From Prasinococcaceae sp. CCMP 1430 (lineage: Eukaryota; Prasinodermophyta; Palmophyllophyceae; Prasinococcales; Prasinococcaceae): a stretch of DNA of 20,000 nt. Under the pieces are notes generated by a model. It did no database searches, was not told where the DNA came from, and saw only the letters and a program-made list of their open reading frames with translations. The translations under genes were made by a program, and so were the position numbers. The stretch's first letter is position 1. Each line of letters starts with the position of its first letter. The stretch is from the NCBI GenBank assembly GCA_013416795.1, contig RQSC01000012.1, forward strand, positions 99,932 to 119,931. The letters run 5' to 3'. Shown here in pieces: positions 1 to 8,581 of this stretch.

Positions 1-1011
1 GCCGCCCGGGCCGCCCATGGGCCCCGGCCCGGGCGCGCCGGCCATGCCCGGTCCGGGCCCGCCCGCCCCCGGGCCTCCGAGCGGTGCTCCGGGCATTCCC
101 GGTCGCCGCTGGGCCTGCTGCTGCGGCCCGCCGAGCCTGGAAACGACGGGCGCCGCCGACTGCGGACCGGACGTCGCGGGCGTCGACTTGGGCTTCGAAG
201 AGGCCGGAGCGCTCTTGACGAGCATGGTGAGCTCGTCCATGGGGTCCAGCGGCGACAGGTCTTTCTTCTTGTCCTTCTTGCTCTTCTTCTCCTTCTTCTT
301 CTCCTTGGTGGATTCCTCCTTGGTTTCTTTCTCCTTGTTCGCCTCCTTGCTCGCCTTGACCTTCTCGTCCAGGCGCATCTCGCCGGCCGCCTGAGCCTCG
401 ATGACCTCGTTGAGATCGAAGGGCAGCGCCATGTAGATGTCGTCGGGGTTGGCAAACTCGTCAAAGTCGAGCTGATTGCGCTCCACGTAGTCCTCGACCA
501 TCTCCTTGATGTCGTTGACGTCCTCGGGCACCACGCTCTCGTTGTCAATCAGCCGAATGAGCTGCTCGAGGAGGCGCGTGTGCTGGTTGTGGCGCTCGAT
601 GCTCTCCTCGAATTGCTCGACCAGCAGCGGCTTCGTGGGCTTGCCGCGCTTGACGGGGATGGCCTCGATCTCCGCCTCGAACTCCTCGATCTGCTGCGAG
701 AGCGTCTCCACGGCGCCGTTGATCCAGTCGCGCACCTCTTGCTTGGCGAGCTCCTTCGGATCCTGCCGCGCCGCGTTGGCGAGGCCCTCCTTCGAAAAGG
801 CCTTGGTCTTGGTCTCCTTCTCGCAGACCTTGAAGCGCTCCATGCGGCTCTCGATGAGCTTTCGGTAGTCCACGAGCTGCGTCTTGTCCTTGATGTCGCT
901 GTTGGCGATCCATGTCTTGATCTGGTCGCGGTAGCGCTGCAGCTTCTTGATCTCCTTCTTCAGGTCGGCCTCATACTTCTCCTTCTGCGCCGTCGTCTCC
1001 GAGTCGTACAC
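1..1011 (-). CDS. NOT3: CCR4-NOT complex subunit 3 (NOT3/CNOT3), internal exon, partial
   Basis: This is the N-terminal coiled-coil domain of NOT3/NOT5, a subunit of the CCR4-NOT deadenylase complex that controls mRNA decay and transcription. Read from 1011 downwards, the frame opens with VYDSETTAQKEKYEADLKKE and continues with IKTWIANSDIKDKTQL, YRKLIESRMERFKVCEKETK and TKAFSKEGLANAARQDPKE; these match the family block by block, including the Lys-rich, ETKTKA and AFSKEGL motifs. A lysine-rich stretch (about 250-350) and a Pro/Gly-rich, Met-containing linker (1-200) follow, as in other NOT3 proteins. The exon starts after an acceptor, TCCGCAG, preceded by a run of 14 C residues (sense strand), in phase 0. 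The roughly 30-40 residues that normally precede this block are not found upstream, and the C-terminal NOT box lies beyond the window edge. Confidence 0.92.
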   Translation of the reverse strand, partial: MYDSETTAQKEKYEADLKKEIKKLQRYRDQIKTWIANSDIKDKTQLVDYRKLIESRMERFKVCEKETKTKAFSKEGLANAARQDPKELAKQEVRDWINGAVETLSQQIEEFEAEIEAIPVKRGKPTKPLLVEQFEESIERHNQHTRLLEQLIRLIDNESVVPEDVNDIKEMVEDYVERNQLDFDEFANPDDIYMALPFDLNEVIEAQAAGEMRLDEKVKASKEANKEKETKEESTKEKKKEKKSKKDKKKDLSPLDPMDELTMLVKSAPASSKPKSTPATSGPQSAAPVVSRLGGPQQQAQRRPGMPGAPLGGPGAGGPGPGMAGAPGPGPMGGPGG

Positions 1012-1094
1012 CTGCGGAGGGGGGGGGGGGGGCAAGAGCGAGCCGCCCGCAGGCGAAAGCCGGAGCGAACGCGCGAGACCAGCGTGCGTCAGCG
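1012..1094 (-). other. 3' splice region of the NOT3 intron
   Basis: On the minus strand a CTGACGCA element (1094-1087) is followed by a pyrimidine-rich stretch and a run of 14 C residues, ending in TCCGCAG directly before the NOT3 exon. The element is the same as the putative branch point seen in other introns of this window. Here the tract before the AG is C-rich rather than CA-rich. The donor of this intron was not located. Confidence 0.6.
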
Positions 1095-2044
1095 CTGCGC
1101 GTCGAGTGCACGCCTTCCGGGGCGCGGCGTCCGTCGCAGCGAGCCGAGGTCGGCCATGTCGTGCACACCACCCGCCCTCTTTGAGCGCGCCACGCGCGCC
1201 GAGCGCGCGCACCTCCGCCAACATGCTCGGTTCGATACTCCTCGCCCCGTTAGCGCCGCGCCGCCGCCGTCGACGGCCTCGACGCGCAGCGAGACCCCCG
1301 CGCGCGCGGCGAGGTGCGCGAAGCGGCCCGCGACGTCGCGCAGCATCGCCTTGAGCGACGCGGCGCGCGGCGTGAAGGCGCTGGGGGCGTGGTCGACCCC
1401 CGTGAGGTCGGTGATGTCGCCGGAGAGCGCCTGCAGCGCGTTGGCGCTGCTGCGTATGACGCGCACCATCTCGGCCTGCTCGGCGTCGAGGCGCGCGTCG
1501 GAGGCGAGCACCTCGGCGGCGCTCACCACCCCCATGAGCGGCGTGCGCAGGTCGTGCGACATGCGCGCGAGGAAGAGCGCCTTGGTGCGCGTGGCGTGCT
1601 CCGCCGTCGCGAGCAGCGCCTCGGACCTCCTCCGCTGCTCGCGCTCGTCGGTGACGTCGTGGCACGTGCCGAAGACGTACTCGCGCCCCTCGGCCGCGCA
1701 GTACGTGTACGTCGTGTCGAAGATGCGCACGCCGTCGCCCGGCGTCGGCAGCGCGTGCTCGCACGGCACGTCCGCCCGCGACTCGCAGCACCGCACCACG
1801 AAGTCGTCCATCAGCGGCGCCGCCTCCGCGCCGAACAGCTCCGTGTTCGTCCGCCCCACCACGTCCGCGCGCACGCGCCCCAGCGCGCGGCACGCGCTCG
1901 CGTTCGCCTCCACGTACCGGAACGCGCCGTCCGACGGGTCCCGCACGTACACCACGAACACCGCCGGGGTGCACGCCAGCAGGTGGCGCAGCAGCGAGGG
2001 CAGCGGCGCGGGGGGCACCGCAGACGCCGTCGACGCCGGACCTG

Positions 2045-2081
<37 letters not shown>

Positions 2082-2394
2082 AGTGCGTGTGCGTGCGTGT
2101 GTGTGTGTGTGTGTGCGTGTGTGCGTGTGTGCGTGTTTGTGTGCGTGTTTGTGTGCGTGTGTGTGTGCGTGTGCGTGTGCGTGTGCGCGTGTGCGTGTGT
2201 GTGTGCGTGTGCGTGTGCGTGTGCGCGCGCGTGCGCGTGTGCGTGTGTGTGTGCGTGTGCGTGTGCGCGTGCGTGTGCGCATGGCCTTTGCGTCAGCTGC
2301 GCACGCGCGCGCGCGCCCCCGCGACAGCCACGCGCCCCCCTCGCTGCGGCTGCGCACCTGCGAGGCTCGCGTCGGCGTTCGCGCCGCCCATCAT
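1089..2394 (-). CDS. PAS-domain sensor histidine kinase, 3' end incomplete
   Basis: A two-component sensor kinase. A possible first exon (2394-2358) reads MMGGANADASLA and ends at a CAG|GTGCGC donor in phase 1; the second exon begins at 2044 after CACACAG and joins in the same phase. The main exon holds a PAS domain (about 1985-1660, including FRYVEANASACRALGR and VVGRTNTELFGAEAAPL) and then a HisKA dimerisation domain with H-box FLARMSHDLRTPLMGVVS; the phospho-accepting His codon is 1556-1554. The text then runs into the start of an ATPase domain (GVSLRVEAVDGGGAAL, to about 1247), but no N, G1 or G2 box follows. The frame stays open to 1089 with sequence that looks non-coding (Arg-rich, no family match). 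A splice, an assembly break or truncation near 1247 is likely. A receiver domain, common in eukaryotic hybrid kinases, is not present. Confidence 0.8.
2045..2284. repeat. GT/GC alternating purine-pyrimidine array
   Basis: About 240 bp of (GT)n interrupted by GC and TTTGT units. Almost perfect purine-pyrimidine alternation makes it a good Z-DNA candidate. It forms most of the histidine kinase intron. Confidence 0.95.
2045..2357 (-). other. Intron of the histidine kinase gene, CA-rich 3' part
   Basis: The donor is CAG|GTGCGC and the acceptor CACACAG. On the sense (minus) strand CAGCTGACGCA lies near 2297-2287, and everything from there to the acceptor (about 240 bp) is alternating CA/CG. On the plus strand this is the GT/GC array at 2045-2284. 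The phase-1 join fits on both sides. Confidence 0.6.
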
Positions 2395-2488
2395 CGCCGC
2401 GACGAGCGAGAGGGTGGGGTGGGGTGGGTGGGGGGCGCGCCGCGCGCGCGCGCGGGCGCGCAGTGGCGCTTTGGGGGGTGGGGTGGGC

Positions 2489-2700
2489 GCACACGCGCGC
2501 ACGCGCACGCTAGCACGCACGCGTGCGCACACACACGCACACACACGCAGGCACACACACACACACACACACACACAAACACGCACGCACACACGCACAC
2601 ACACACACACACACAAACACGCACACACACACGCACACGCGCACACACACACACGCACACACACACACACGCGCACGCACGCACACGCACGCCCGCGCGC
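2489..2700. repeat. CA/CG alternating array
   Basis: About 210 bp of (CA)n with CG interruptions and occasional AAC units. It lies just upstream of the histidine kinase start codon at 2394, so in the sense direction of that gene it is a GT array. It is inverted relative to the array at 2045-2284, and the two could pair imperfectly across the roughly 200 bp between them. Confidence 0.95.
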
Positions 2701-3459
2701 GCGTCAGATATGCTCGGCGCGGGGGCGCGCGCGCCACGCGCGCGCCAGCGGATTTGCTCCCCACGAACCGCGGAATGCGCCCCTCCAAATTCACACCAAC
2801 CGCATGTTCGCGCGCCCGGAGGGTTCGAATCCTGGAAATGCCGCGCGAGACGCGGCGCCAACCGCCTTCGAAAGTGGCTTCCGCGAACCCAGACTGCGGC
2901 CTCAGAAATCCGCCAGTCGCCGGATTTTTTTTTTCCGGCGGCGGGCGGCCGCAGCTCCGCGCGCGGCGTACTTCGCGTATTACAATTCGAACGCCCCCCG
3001 CTCCGCATGGACACATCACTTACCATCTCGTATTCGCGTCGAATACTCATTCCGCGCGGATATTCCGTGCAAAAGCCTCGCGCAGCCCTAAAACATACCG
3101 CGGATTGACATTTGAGCACGCATTCATTACGTAATATCACAAAAAATCCGATTCGCATGAAACGCACATTTTCCAACCGCTTCAGCGCTTTTACCCTTTT
3201 TTCCCCTAGCGAAAAGCGCGCGACGAAAGCGCGCGACGAAAAAATAAATAGAAAAGCGCCGGGATGTGGGTGGGGGGTCGGTCGGCAATGGGATTCGGGC
3301 GCGAGGGCGGGCGGGTGCGATTTGATGTGCGTGTTTTCGAAGGCTCCTCGCGGTGCGCCTTTCCGATAGGGGCTAGGAAAGGTCGCTCTGCTGCGGGCAA
3401 GCGGGGTACTTCCACACCCCCTACGCACGTGCACCACAAGCACCCAGTGATCGCTGAAG
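2701..3459. other. Non-coding stretch between divergent genes
   Basis: No convincing coding frame was seen on either strand. GC content falls compared with the flanks. It contains a run of 11 T (about 2925-2935), a tandem copy of AAGCGCGCGACGAA (about 3212-3240), AAAATAAATAG at 3240-3250, and an A/T-rich segment at 3100-3200. On the minus strand ATCTGACGCG sits near 2708-2699, a variant of the intron element seen elsewhere. The stretch probably includes the histidine kinase promoter or 5' leader. Confidence 0.5.
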
Positions 3460-3735
3460 CAAAACGGCCACGCAATCACGTCGCACTCGCCGAAGGACGT
3501 CTTTGAAGAACCAGACGAGCCGAAGAGCAATGAGAAGCTATTCAACTTCATCGGTCACCTCATCTATTCCTCCTTGAATGGGCGCGGCTGGATGGACGAC
3601 CCCCTCTACGTCACGTACGATGCCACCTTCCCTCACGAGGTCGAGCCGGGGCAGCGCATCCTTGGCGGCCGCCCAAGCTACTCTGTACCCAGCGTCCAAT
3701 ATGCCGTGCTCAAGCCCCTGCGCTTGAAGGCATGA
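3460..3735 (+). CDS. C-terminal exon of an unrecognised protein
   Basis: A 91-codon frame opens after a stop at 3448-3450 and ends at TGA 3733-3735. It has no ATG start, so it should be a last exon; the only nearby acceptor in a usable phase is CTGAAG ending at 3459. The codons favour G or C at position 3 and the protein has a normal mix of aromatic and charged residues (for example KLFNFIGHLIYSSLNGRGW and DDPLYVTYDATFPHEVEPGQ), unlike the shadow frames here. I do not recognise the family. Upstream exons of this gene were not found in 2700-3450, so the gene may be broken or the sequence misjoined. An overlapping minus-strand frame (3783-3538) is judged a shadow. Confidence 0.5.
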   Translation, partial: QNGHAITSHSPKDVFEEPDEPKSNEKLFNFIGHLIYSSLNGRGWMDDPLYVTYDATFPHEVEPGQRILGGRPSYSVPSVQYAVLKPLRLKA

Positions 3736-4066
3736 GGTCGTCGAGCGGCCCGCGCGGTCCGTATTTAGGGTATGCTCACACAAAGAGGGTTTGTAAAGAA
3801 TTTTTTTTGTACGCGGCCGCGCTACGAGCGCGGCGCGGCGAGCGAGGAGGGGGCGGCGGGCGTGAACATGGCCTTCGACGAGGTGATGGTGCGCGCAACG
3901 GACTGCNCTGCGCCCTCGCCGGCGCGCCGCGCCCTCTCGCGCGCCTCGTCCGCGTAGGTTCCCAACCCGTCGCCGCCGGCCGCCGCGGCGGCGATAAGAA
4001 GGGAGAGCGAGAGCGGCCCGATTGCAATTCGAGCACCGTCGATTGCGGCATCTACATGCGGGGTGA
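3736..4066. other. Non-coding or broken segment containing an ambiguous base
   Basis: It follows the orphan exon and has a T-run (3802-3809). A single N lies at 3906. On the plus strand a short piece at about 4011-4062 reads RPDCNSSTVDCGIYMR and stops at GGG|GTGAGTATGG, a strong donor-like site; the DCGIYM string resembles the catalytic-Cys region of Ulp1/SENP (C48) proteases but is far too short to assign. No full gene could be built. Confidence 0.4.
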
Positions 4067-7000
4067 GTATGGTGGTTTGCGGGATGTGTGGGTTTCGCGG
4101 GCGCCTTCGCCGCGCTCGGCGCGTTGGGCGTCGCCGCGCACGCCTGCGTGGACGCCAGCGTCGTGCTCTACGTGTACGATGCGCGAGGCGTGATCGACGA
4201 CCACGACGACCACCACGAGCCTGCCAGTGTGGAATTGGAAGGCCACAAGATCCAGGAAGAGCGTGCGCAAGACTCAGACGCGACGTCGGCGGAGGCCGCA
4301 GATACCTCCTCGAGAGTGCCGGATGACACGCCCGCCGCCGCTGGCGGCAGGGCGGCCGCCGGCGCGGCCGCCAACGGCGAGGCGCTCTTCATCTCGCGCT
4401 CGCTGTGGTTCTCGCGCACTCGCTTGGGGCGGTTAGGCGCGGTGCTGCAGGCGTCCTCGGCTGCGTTGCTGGTCTTGGCGGCGCTGCTGGCGCGTCCCCC
4501 CTCCACCGCGGCGGTCGTCGGGCTGCCCGACGCCTTCGTGCGCTCGCTCGCCGCGGCGAGCGGCGCTGGCACGGCGCTGGCGGCGTGCGTCGCGCACGGC
4601 GCGCTGGGTCGCGGCGTGCTCGGCGCGCGCGGCTACCGTTTGTGGGCGCCCTTCGAGGGGGGATGCGCCTTCGTGTGCCTGCAGGCGGTCGGCTGGGCGC
4701 TCCTCACCGTGCACCACATCGCTCTCATCTGCGTGCTGCCACTGGGGGGGTTCGGCGGCGGGGACAGGGGCACGGTGCTACTCGCGGCGGTTGGCGTGGG
4801 CAGCGCCGCGGTGCTCGCGCTCATGGCGAGCGTGGGTCACTTCGACGGCAGGGAGACGCGCCACGCGAGGGCGCTGGCGCGGCGCGCGCGCGCGCTTCGT
4901 CAAGGCCCTCCGCGAGCGCGGGCGCGCCCCATTCTCAGCACGACGTCGGCGACCTCTTCGGCCGACGCCTCGACGTCGTCGACTCCGCGTTCGGCACCCC
5001 TGCCTCCTGCGTCCCTCTCCACCGCGTTCGCGCAAGCGCCGACGCGCGGGTGGTGCGGTGAGAGCGCCGTCGCGAGCTGCCTGCTCGTCGCGTCGAGCGC
5101 AATGGCGTCACTCCTGCTGCTGTGCCGGCAGCGCCAGGACGAGGGAGGCGGGGCAGCGCAGGGAGCTGTAGCCAGCAGCGTCAAGGTGGCGCTTCATCGG
5201 GCGCATGGCATTGTCGGCATCGGCGACTCGGGCTGCGCCGGCGGTGCAGACGTCGGCGCCGGCGCGCGCGCGGCGCTGCGGTTGGTGCCGATGCTGGCCC
5301 TGCCGATGTCCTACGAGTGGGCGCTGCGCATCGCGTGCGCTGCAATCCACCTCGCCGGACCCATCGCGCATTTCGGCGGCACGCGGCTGCACCCGCCAGG
5401 CGTGTACAGATTCTACCAGCCCTTCAAGGGCGGATCCGCGTTCGTGATCGCGCAGACGCTCGGCTGGTGCATGTACGGAGTGTCAGCGCTGGCGTCGCTC
5501 GTCACGCTGTCGAAGTCGTCCTCTCACGCGGGCGGCGAGGTGGCACTCGACGGCCAAGAGGTGGCAGCGCTCTTCCCGCTGGCGTTCCTCGCACAGGCGA
5601 CACTGCTCGCGTCGGTGCCGTACTTTGACCCGGGCGCGACGGGTGCGGATGGGGTCTTTCGCAAGAGCACCTCCACTGAACAGGACGAGGACGACGTGAG
5701 GAACGCCAATGCTCTCGAGCACGCCCCCTCGCGCGTCCAAGACGTGGACGCACGGTGGCGATCGTCGACGGAGATGCCGCGCGCTCGCGCTCAGCGAGCG
5801 CCGCGTGCAGCACATGCGCCCACCCACGCTCGTACCCGCGCACCAAGGCACCTTCTCGCGCGCGCGCGCAACGACCTCGGAGTAGGAGCTCAGCCCGCTG
5901 CCAGTGGGACCCTCCTGTCGCGCTGGACGGCCGACTCTATGTTCGCGCTGGTGCTGTCGTGCCTGGCGGCGGTCACCGTCGGGGGGGCGTCCGCGGCGCG
6001 CCTGCTCCCTGAGCGTTTGCGGGCCCCTCTCTCGGCGGTTGCGCCGGACGCCAACTTGGAAGCAGCGCGTGCGCCGCTGGTCGCTGCGGCCATGGCGGCG
6101 TACGCCCTTGCGCTCGGCGTGGGCGTCGCCCTCGGCGGGACGCCCGAACAGCGCAGCATATGCTGGATGTCTAAGCGGCGCGTGCTGCAGCAGTGCTTCG
6201 GCTTCAGCCTCGCGGTGCTCGCAATGATCGGGCAGCTCGTGCTGTTGCACAACGACGGCATGGCGGGCATCGCGGGGTCAGCCGCCGTTCACACCAACGA
6301 AGCGTTCCCAGTCGGCAGCAGCGCAATGGTGGCTGCTCAATCGCGCTCAGCAGCCGCGTGCCTCGGACTCGCCTTCGTACAGCTCCTTGCGAACTGGTTC
6401 GTCATTGCAAGCATTGCGACGGCAGACAGCGACGTGCTCGAGCGCGCTGCCGCCAAGGAGGCGCGCGAGGCGCAGGCGAGGGCGCAGCGGTTGCTGCGCC
6501 TGTGCTCTGCGGTAGCACGCGAGAACGCCACGGCTGCGCTGGAAGAGCCTGTTGAACAGGGAGAGCGCGTAGCTCGCGGCGGCGCGCGCATCGAGGCCAC
6601 CGCGTCCGTGGCGCGAGCTCTGCGTCAGGCCGCCGCGGTTCGCAGCATGCGTGAGCGCCCGCAGCTTGTGAGCCTGCTTGAGGCGCTCGCCTCCGACGTC
6701 ACCCAAAGCAGCGACGCTGCCACCAATAGCACAACGATTGCCCCCGCCAGGTCGACTTCCTTGCAGCAAGCTGGGGCGATGGGTCTCTCTGCTGCTGCCG
6801 CTGCTGCTACACCCGGTGATCCCAGCCAACATCAAAGGCACAATCGTGCACAGCTCCGGAGGGGCACAAGCCTCGCAGTAGCGACTGGCGCCGTCCTGCT
6901 CGCGCTGCTTGCGGACGCGGTCCAGTGGGACCCTCGCGCGCACACCACTGTGGCAAGCCGCGTCGGACCCGCCGTGCTAAGCAGCACGGGGGCCGCGCGC

Positions 7001-8581
7001 GTGCTACTGCTTGGCTGCGCTACCGTCGCAGGCTCGGTCGCCATCGTGATGGTGCACTTCTGGGCGGGACGGGCGCGGCACGGCGACGAGTGGCGCGGCA
7101 TCGCGCCGTTCGAGGGCGGCAGGCACTTCGTGCTGCTGCAGGCGGCGGGATGGTCGTGCGTGTCGAGTGCCCTGGTGCTCGCCATTGTGGACATCTTCGT
7201 CACGGGCCGCGCCGACACGACCGGCGTGGCGACCATCTACGGACTCCTCACGATGGCGGGCCACAGGGCGCTCGCAGACTCGCTCGACGTGTACCACCAT
7301 CATCCTGCTGGCCAGGGCGCACTGCCACCGACGGGCCCCATTCTCAATCCGCCCAGGCGTCGCGCCGCGTCGCAAAGGGACGGCGGGGACAGCACAAGGT
7401 CCGTCGGCAGTACCCGCAGCGGCGCGTGTGGCGTCTTGGCGCTGCTGTGGGACACCGCGTGCATGGGCGTGCGACAGACACCCCTGGGCTCGGTGGTCGC
7501 CTCGGCGAGCCTCATGCTGTTCGCGGTAGCCGATGCGATGCTCCTGATGGACGCGCGCGCGAGTGGAGCCGCACGCGGCGTGCCGCCCTCGCCGCACCTC
7601 CTTCCCGCGCTGGTGTGTGCGTCTGTGGCGATGCTCGGCAGCGGGCCGCTCGGCATGATGGCACGCGAGGGCACCGCTGCCAGGGGCGCGACCGGAGGTG
7701 CGCGGCTGCTGTACGACGGCGCGCCCGCCCTGCAGGTCTTCGGAGGCCTACTGTGGTCGTCGGCCACGGTGCTGCTGCTTACGCTCGTCGGCCACGCCGC
7801 CGTTGCGACGGCCGACAACGCCCACGGAGACGCCGAGGCCGCGCGTAGCTTGAAGGACGGGCTCGGGGCATTCGCAATCTCAGCGGGCGCGGAGCACGCG
7901 CACGCGGACTACCCTCCGCCGGGCGTGTTCACCCTCTGCGCACTCGCGGGCTTGGCGGGTCAGGTGGCCATTGCGGCGGCCGTCGGCGTCGATCGCGCCC
8001 TGACGCCGATGCAGCGCTTCCGGAGGCACGTCCTGAGGAGCCTCGGGCTGCGCGTCTGCACCGCATGCGGCGGCAGGACGCGACTCGGAGCTTGCTCGTG
8101 GGCCGTTGAGGCCGAACATGATGGCTCGGGGGCACCCAACGAGGCGCCCCGCCCCGCTCCTGGTCCCGGGTCGGGGCTGCTAGCGCGCAGCGTCCTCGCG
8201 GCGCGCGCGCACAACGCCTCCGCGCGCGCATGCCCGCTTCTCGCGCTTCCCACCGAGGTGCTGCACCGGATCTGTGCCGAGGTTGCCGGCACGCCCACCG
8301 CTGCGACGGGCGGAGGGGACGAGCCGGAGGACTGGGCGGACGACGCGGGCGGCGTGAGCGCGGGCGCCGCCGCGGCGCTGCAGTGCGCGGCCGACGTGGC
8401 ATCCCTCTCGTTGGTGTGTCGGCGGACGGCGGCGCTCACGCGCGTGCCCATGACGGCGGCGCGTGGCGCCGAGGGGAGGCGGAGGGAGGCGGAGCGCGAC
8501 GCGCAGGCGCGCGCGCGCGCGCAGGCGCGCGTGCTCGCGTGGGTTCTGCCGGGCGTCATGCGCCCGCTGGTGATGCACTGA
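4067..8581 (+). CDS. Large polytopic membrane protein with five diverged repeats and a C-terminal F-box, 5'-incomplete
   Basis: An uninterrupted frame of about 1,500 codons, open from 4067 to TGA 8579-8581. No in-frame ATG occurs until well inside the protein (about 4810), so the true start must come from an upstream exon that is not visible. The protein has about 20 hydrophobic segments arranged as repeats of roughly 200-310 residues. Each repeat has two membrane segments, a short loop with the signature PF-(E/K)-GG-x3-FV-x2-Q-x2-GW, and two more segments. The signature is clear at 4649 (PFEGGCAFVCLQAVGW), 5420 (PFKGGSAFVIAQTLGW) and 7106 (PFEGGRHFVLLQAAGW), and degenerate at 6161 and 7706. 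The first 40 residues resemble the end of an earlier repeat. Polar, Arg/Ser-rich linkers separate the units. Near the C-terminus, LPTEVLHRICAEV (about 8246) and, after an insert of about 40 residues, DVASLSLVCRR (to about 8425) fit an F-box, the SKP1-binding motif of SCF ubiquitin ligases. I do not recognise the membrane repeat family. Confidence 0.8.
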   Translation, partial: VWWFAGCVGFAGAFAALGALGVAAHACVDASVVLYVYDARGVIDDHDDHHEPASVELEGHKIQEERAQDSDATSAEAADTSSRVPDDTPAAAGGRAAAGAAANGEALFISRSLWFSRTRLGRLGAVLQASSAALLVLAALLARPPSTAAVVGLPDAFVRSLAAASGAGTALAACVAHGALGRGVLGARGYRLWAPFEGGCAFVCLQAVGWALLTVHHIALICVLPLGGFGGGDRGTVLLAAVGVGSAAVLALMASVGHFDGRETRHARALARRARALRQGPPRARARPILSTTSATSSADASTSSTPRSAPLPPASLSTAFAQAPTRGWCGESAVASCLLVASSAMASLLLLCRQRQDEGGGAAQGAVASSVKVALHRAHGIVGIGDSGCAGGADVGAGARAALRLVPMLALPMSYEWALRIACAAIHLAGPIAHFGGTRLHPPGVYRFYQPFKGGSAFVIAQTLGWCMYGVSALASLVTLSKSSSHAGGEVALDGQEVAALFPLAFLAQATLLASVPYFDPGATGADGVFRKSTSTEQDEDDVRNANALEHAPSRVQDVDARWRSSTEMPRARAQRAPRAAHAPTHARTRAPRHLLARARNDLGVGAQPAASGTLLSRWTADSMFALVLSCLAAVTVGGASAARLLPERLRAPLSAVAPDANLEAARAPLVAAAMAAYALALGVGVALGGTPEQRSICWMSKRRVLQQCFGFSLAVLAMIGQLVLLHNDGMAGIAGSAAVHTNEAFPVGSSAMVAAQSRSAAACLGLAFVQLLANWFVIASIATADSDVLERAAAKEAREAQARAQRLLRLCSAVARENATAALEEPVEQGERVARGGARIEATASVARALRQAAAVRSMRERPQLVSLLEALASDVTQSSDAATNSTTIAPARSTSLQQAGAMGLSAAAAAATPGDPSQHQRHNRAQLRRGTSLAVATGAVLLALLADAVQWDPRAHTTVASRVGPAVLSSTGAARVLLLGCATVAGSVAIVMVHFWAGRARHGDEWRGIAPFEGGRHFVLLQAAGWSCVSSALVLAIVDIFVTGRADTTGVATIYGLLTMAGHRALADSLDVYHHHPAGQGALPPTGPILNPPRRRAASQRDGGDSTRSVGSTRSGACGVLALLWDTACMGVRQTPLGSVVASASLMLFAVADAMLLMDARASGAARGVPPSPHLLPALVCASVAMLGSGPLGMMAREGTAARGATGGARLLYDGAPALQVFGGLLWSSATVLLLTLVGHAAVATADNAHGDAEAARSLKDGLGAFAISAGAEHAHADYPPPGVFTLCALAGLAGQVAIAAAVGVDRALTPMQRFRRHVLRSLGLRVCTACGGRTRLGACSWAVEAEHDGSGAPNEAPRPAPGPGSGLLARSVLAARAHNASARACPLLALPTEVLHRICAEVAGTPTAATGGGDEPEDWADDAGGVSAGAAAALQCAADVASLSLVCRRTAALTRVPMTAARGAEGRRREAERDAQARARAQARVLAWVLPGVMRPLVMH

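Noticed and set aside
580-2082. 500-codon plus-strand frame over the NOT3 and kinase exons
   Set aside because: It is a shadow. The minus strand carries recognisable NOT3, PAS and HisKA domains; the plus translation is Arg/Leu-rich and ends in GT-repeat cysteine/valine text.
2745-2840. Possible tRNA: GGTTCGAATCC at about 2821-2831 matches the B-box consensus
   Set aside because: The flanking bases pair for only about three positions of a T-stem, and no A-box, anticodon arm or acceptor stem is seen upstream.
2051-3134. Long frames made of Cys-Val or Thr-His alternation
   Set aside because: These are translations of GT and CA arrays in all frames. The same applies to frames over 10433-11485, 11622-12158 and 19083-19998.
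3538-3783. 81-codon minus-strand frame with an ATG
   Set aside because: It overlaps the plus-strand exon, which has better third-position GC bias and amino acid composition; no family was recognised for the minus frame.
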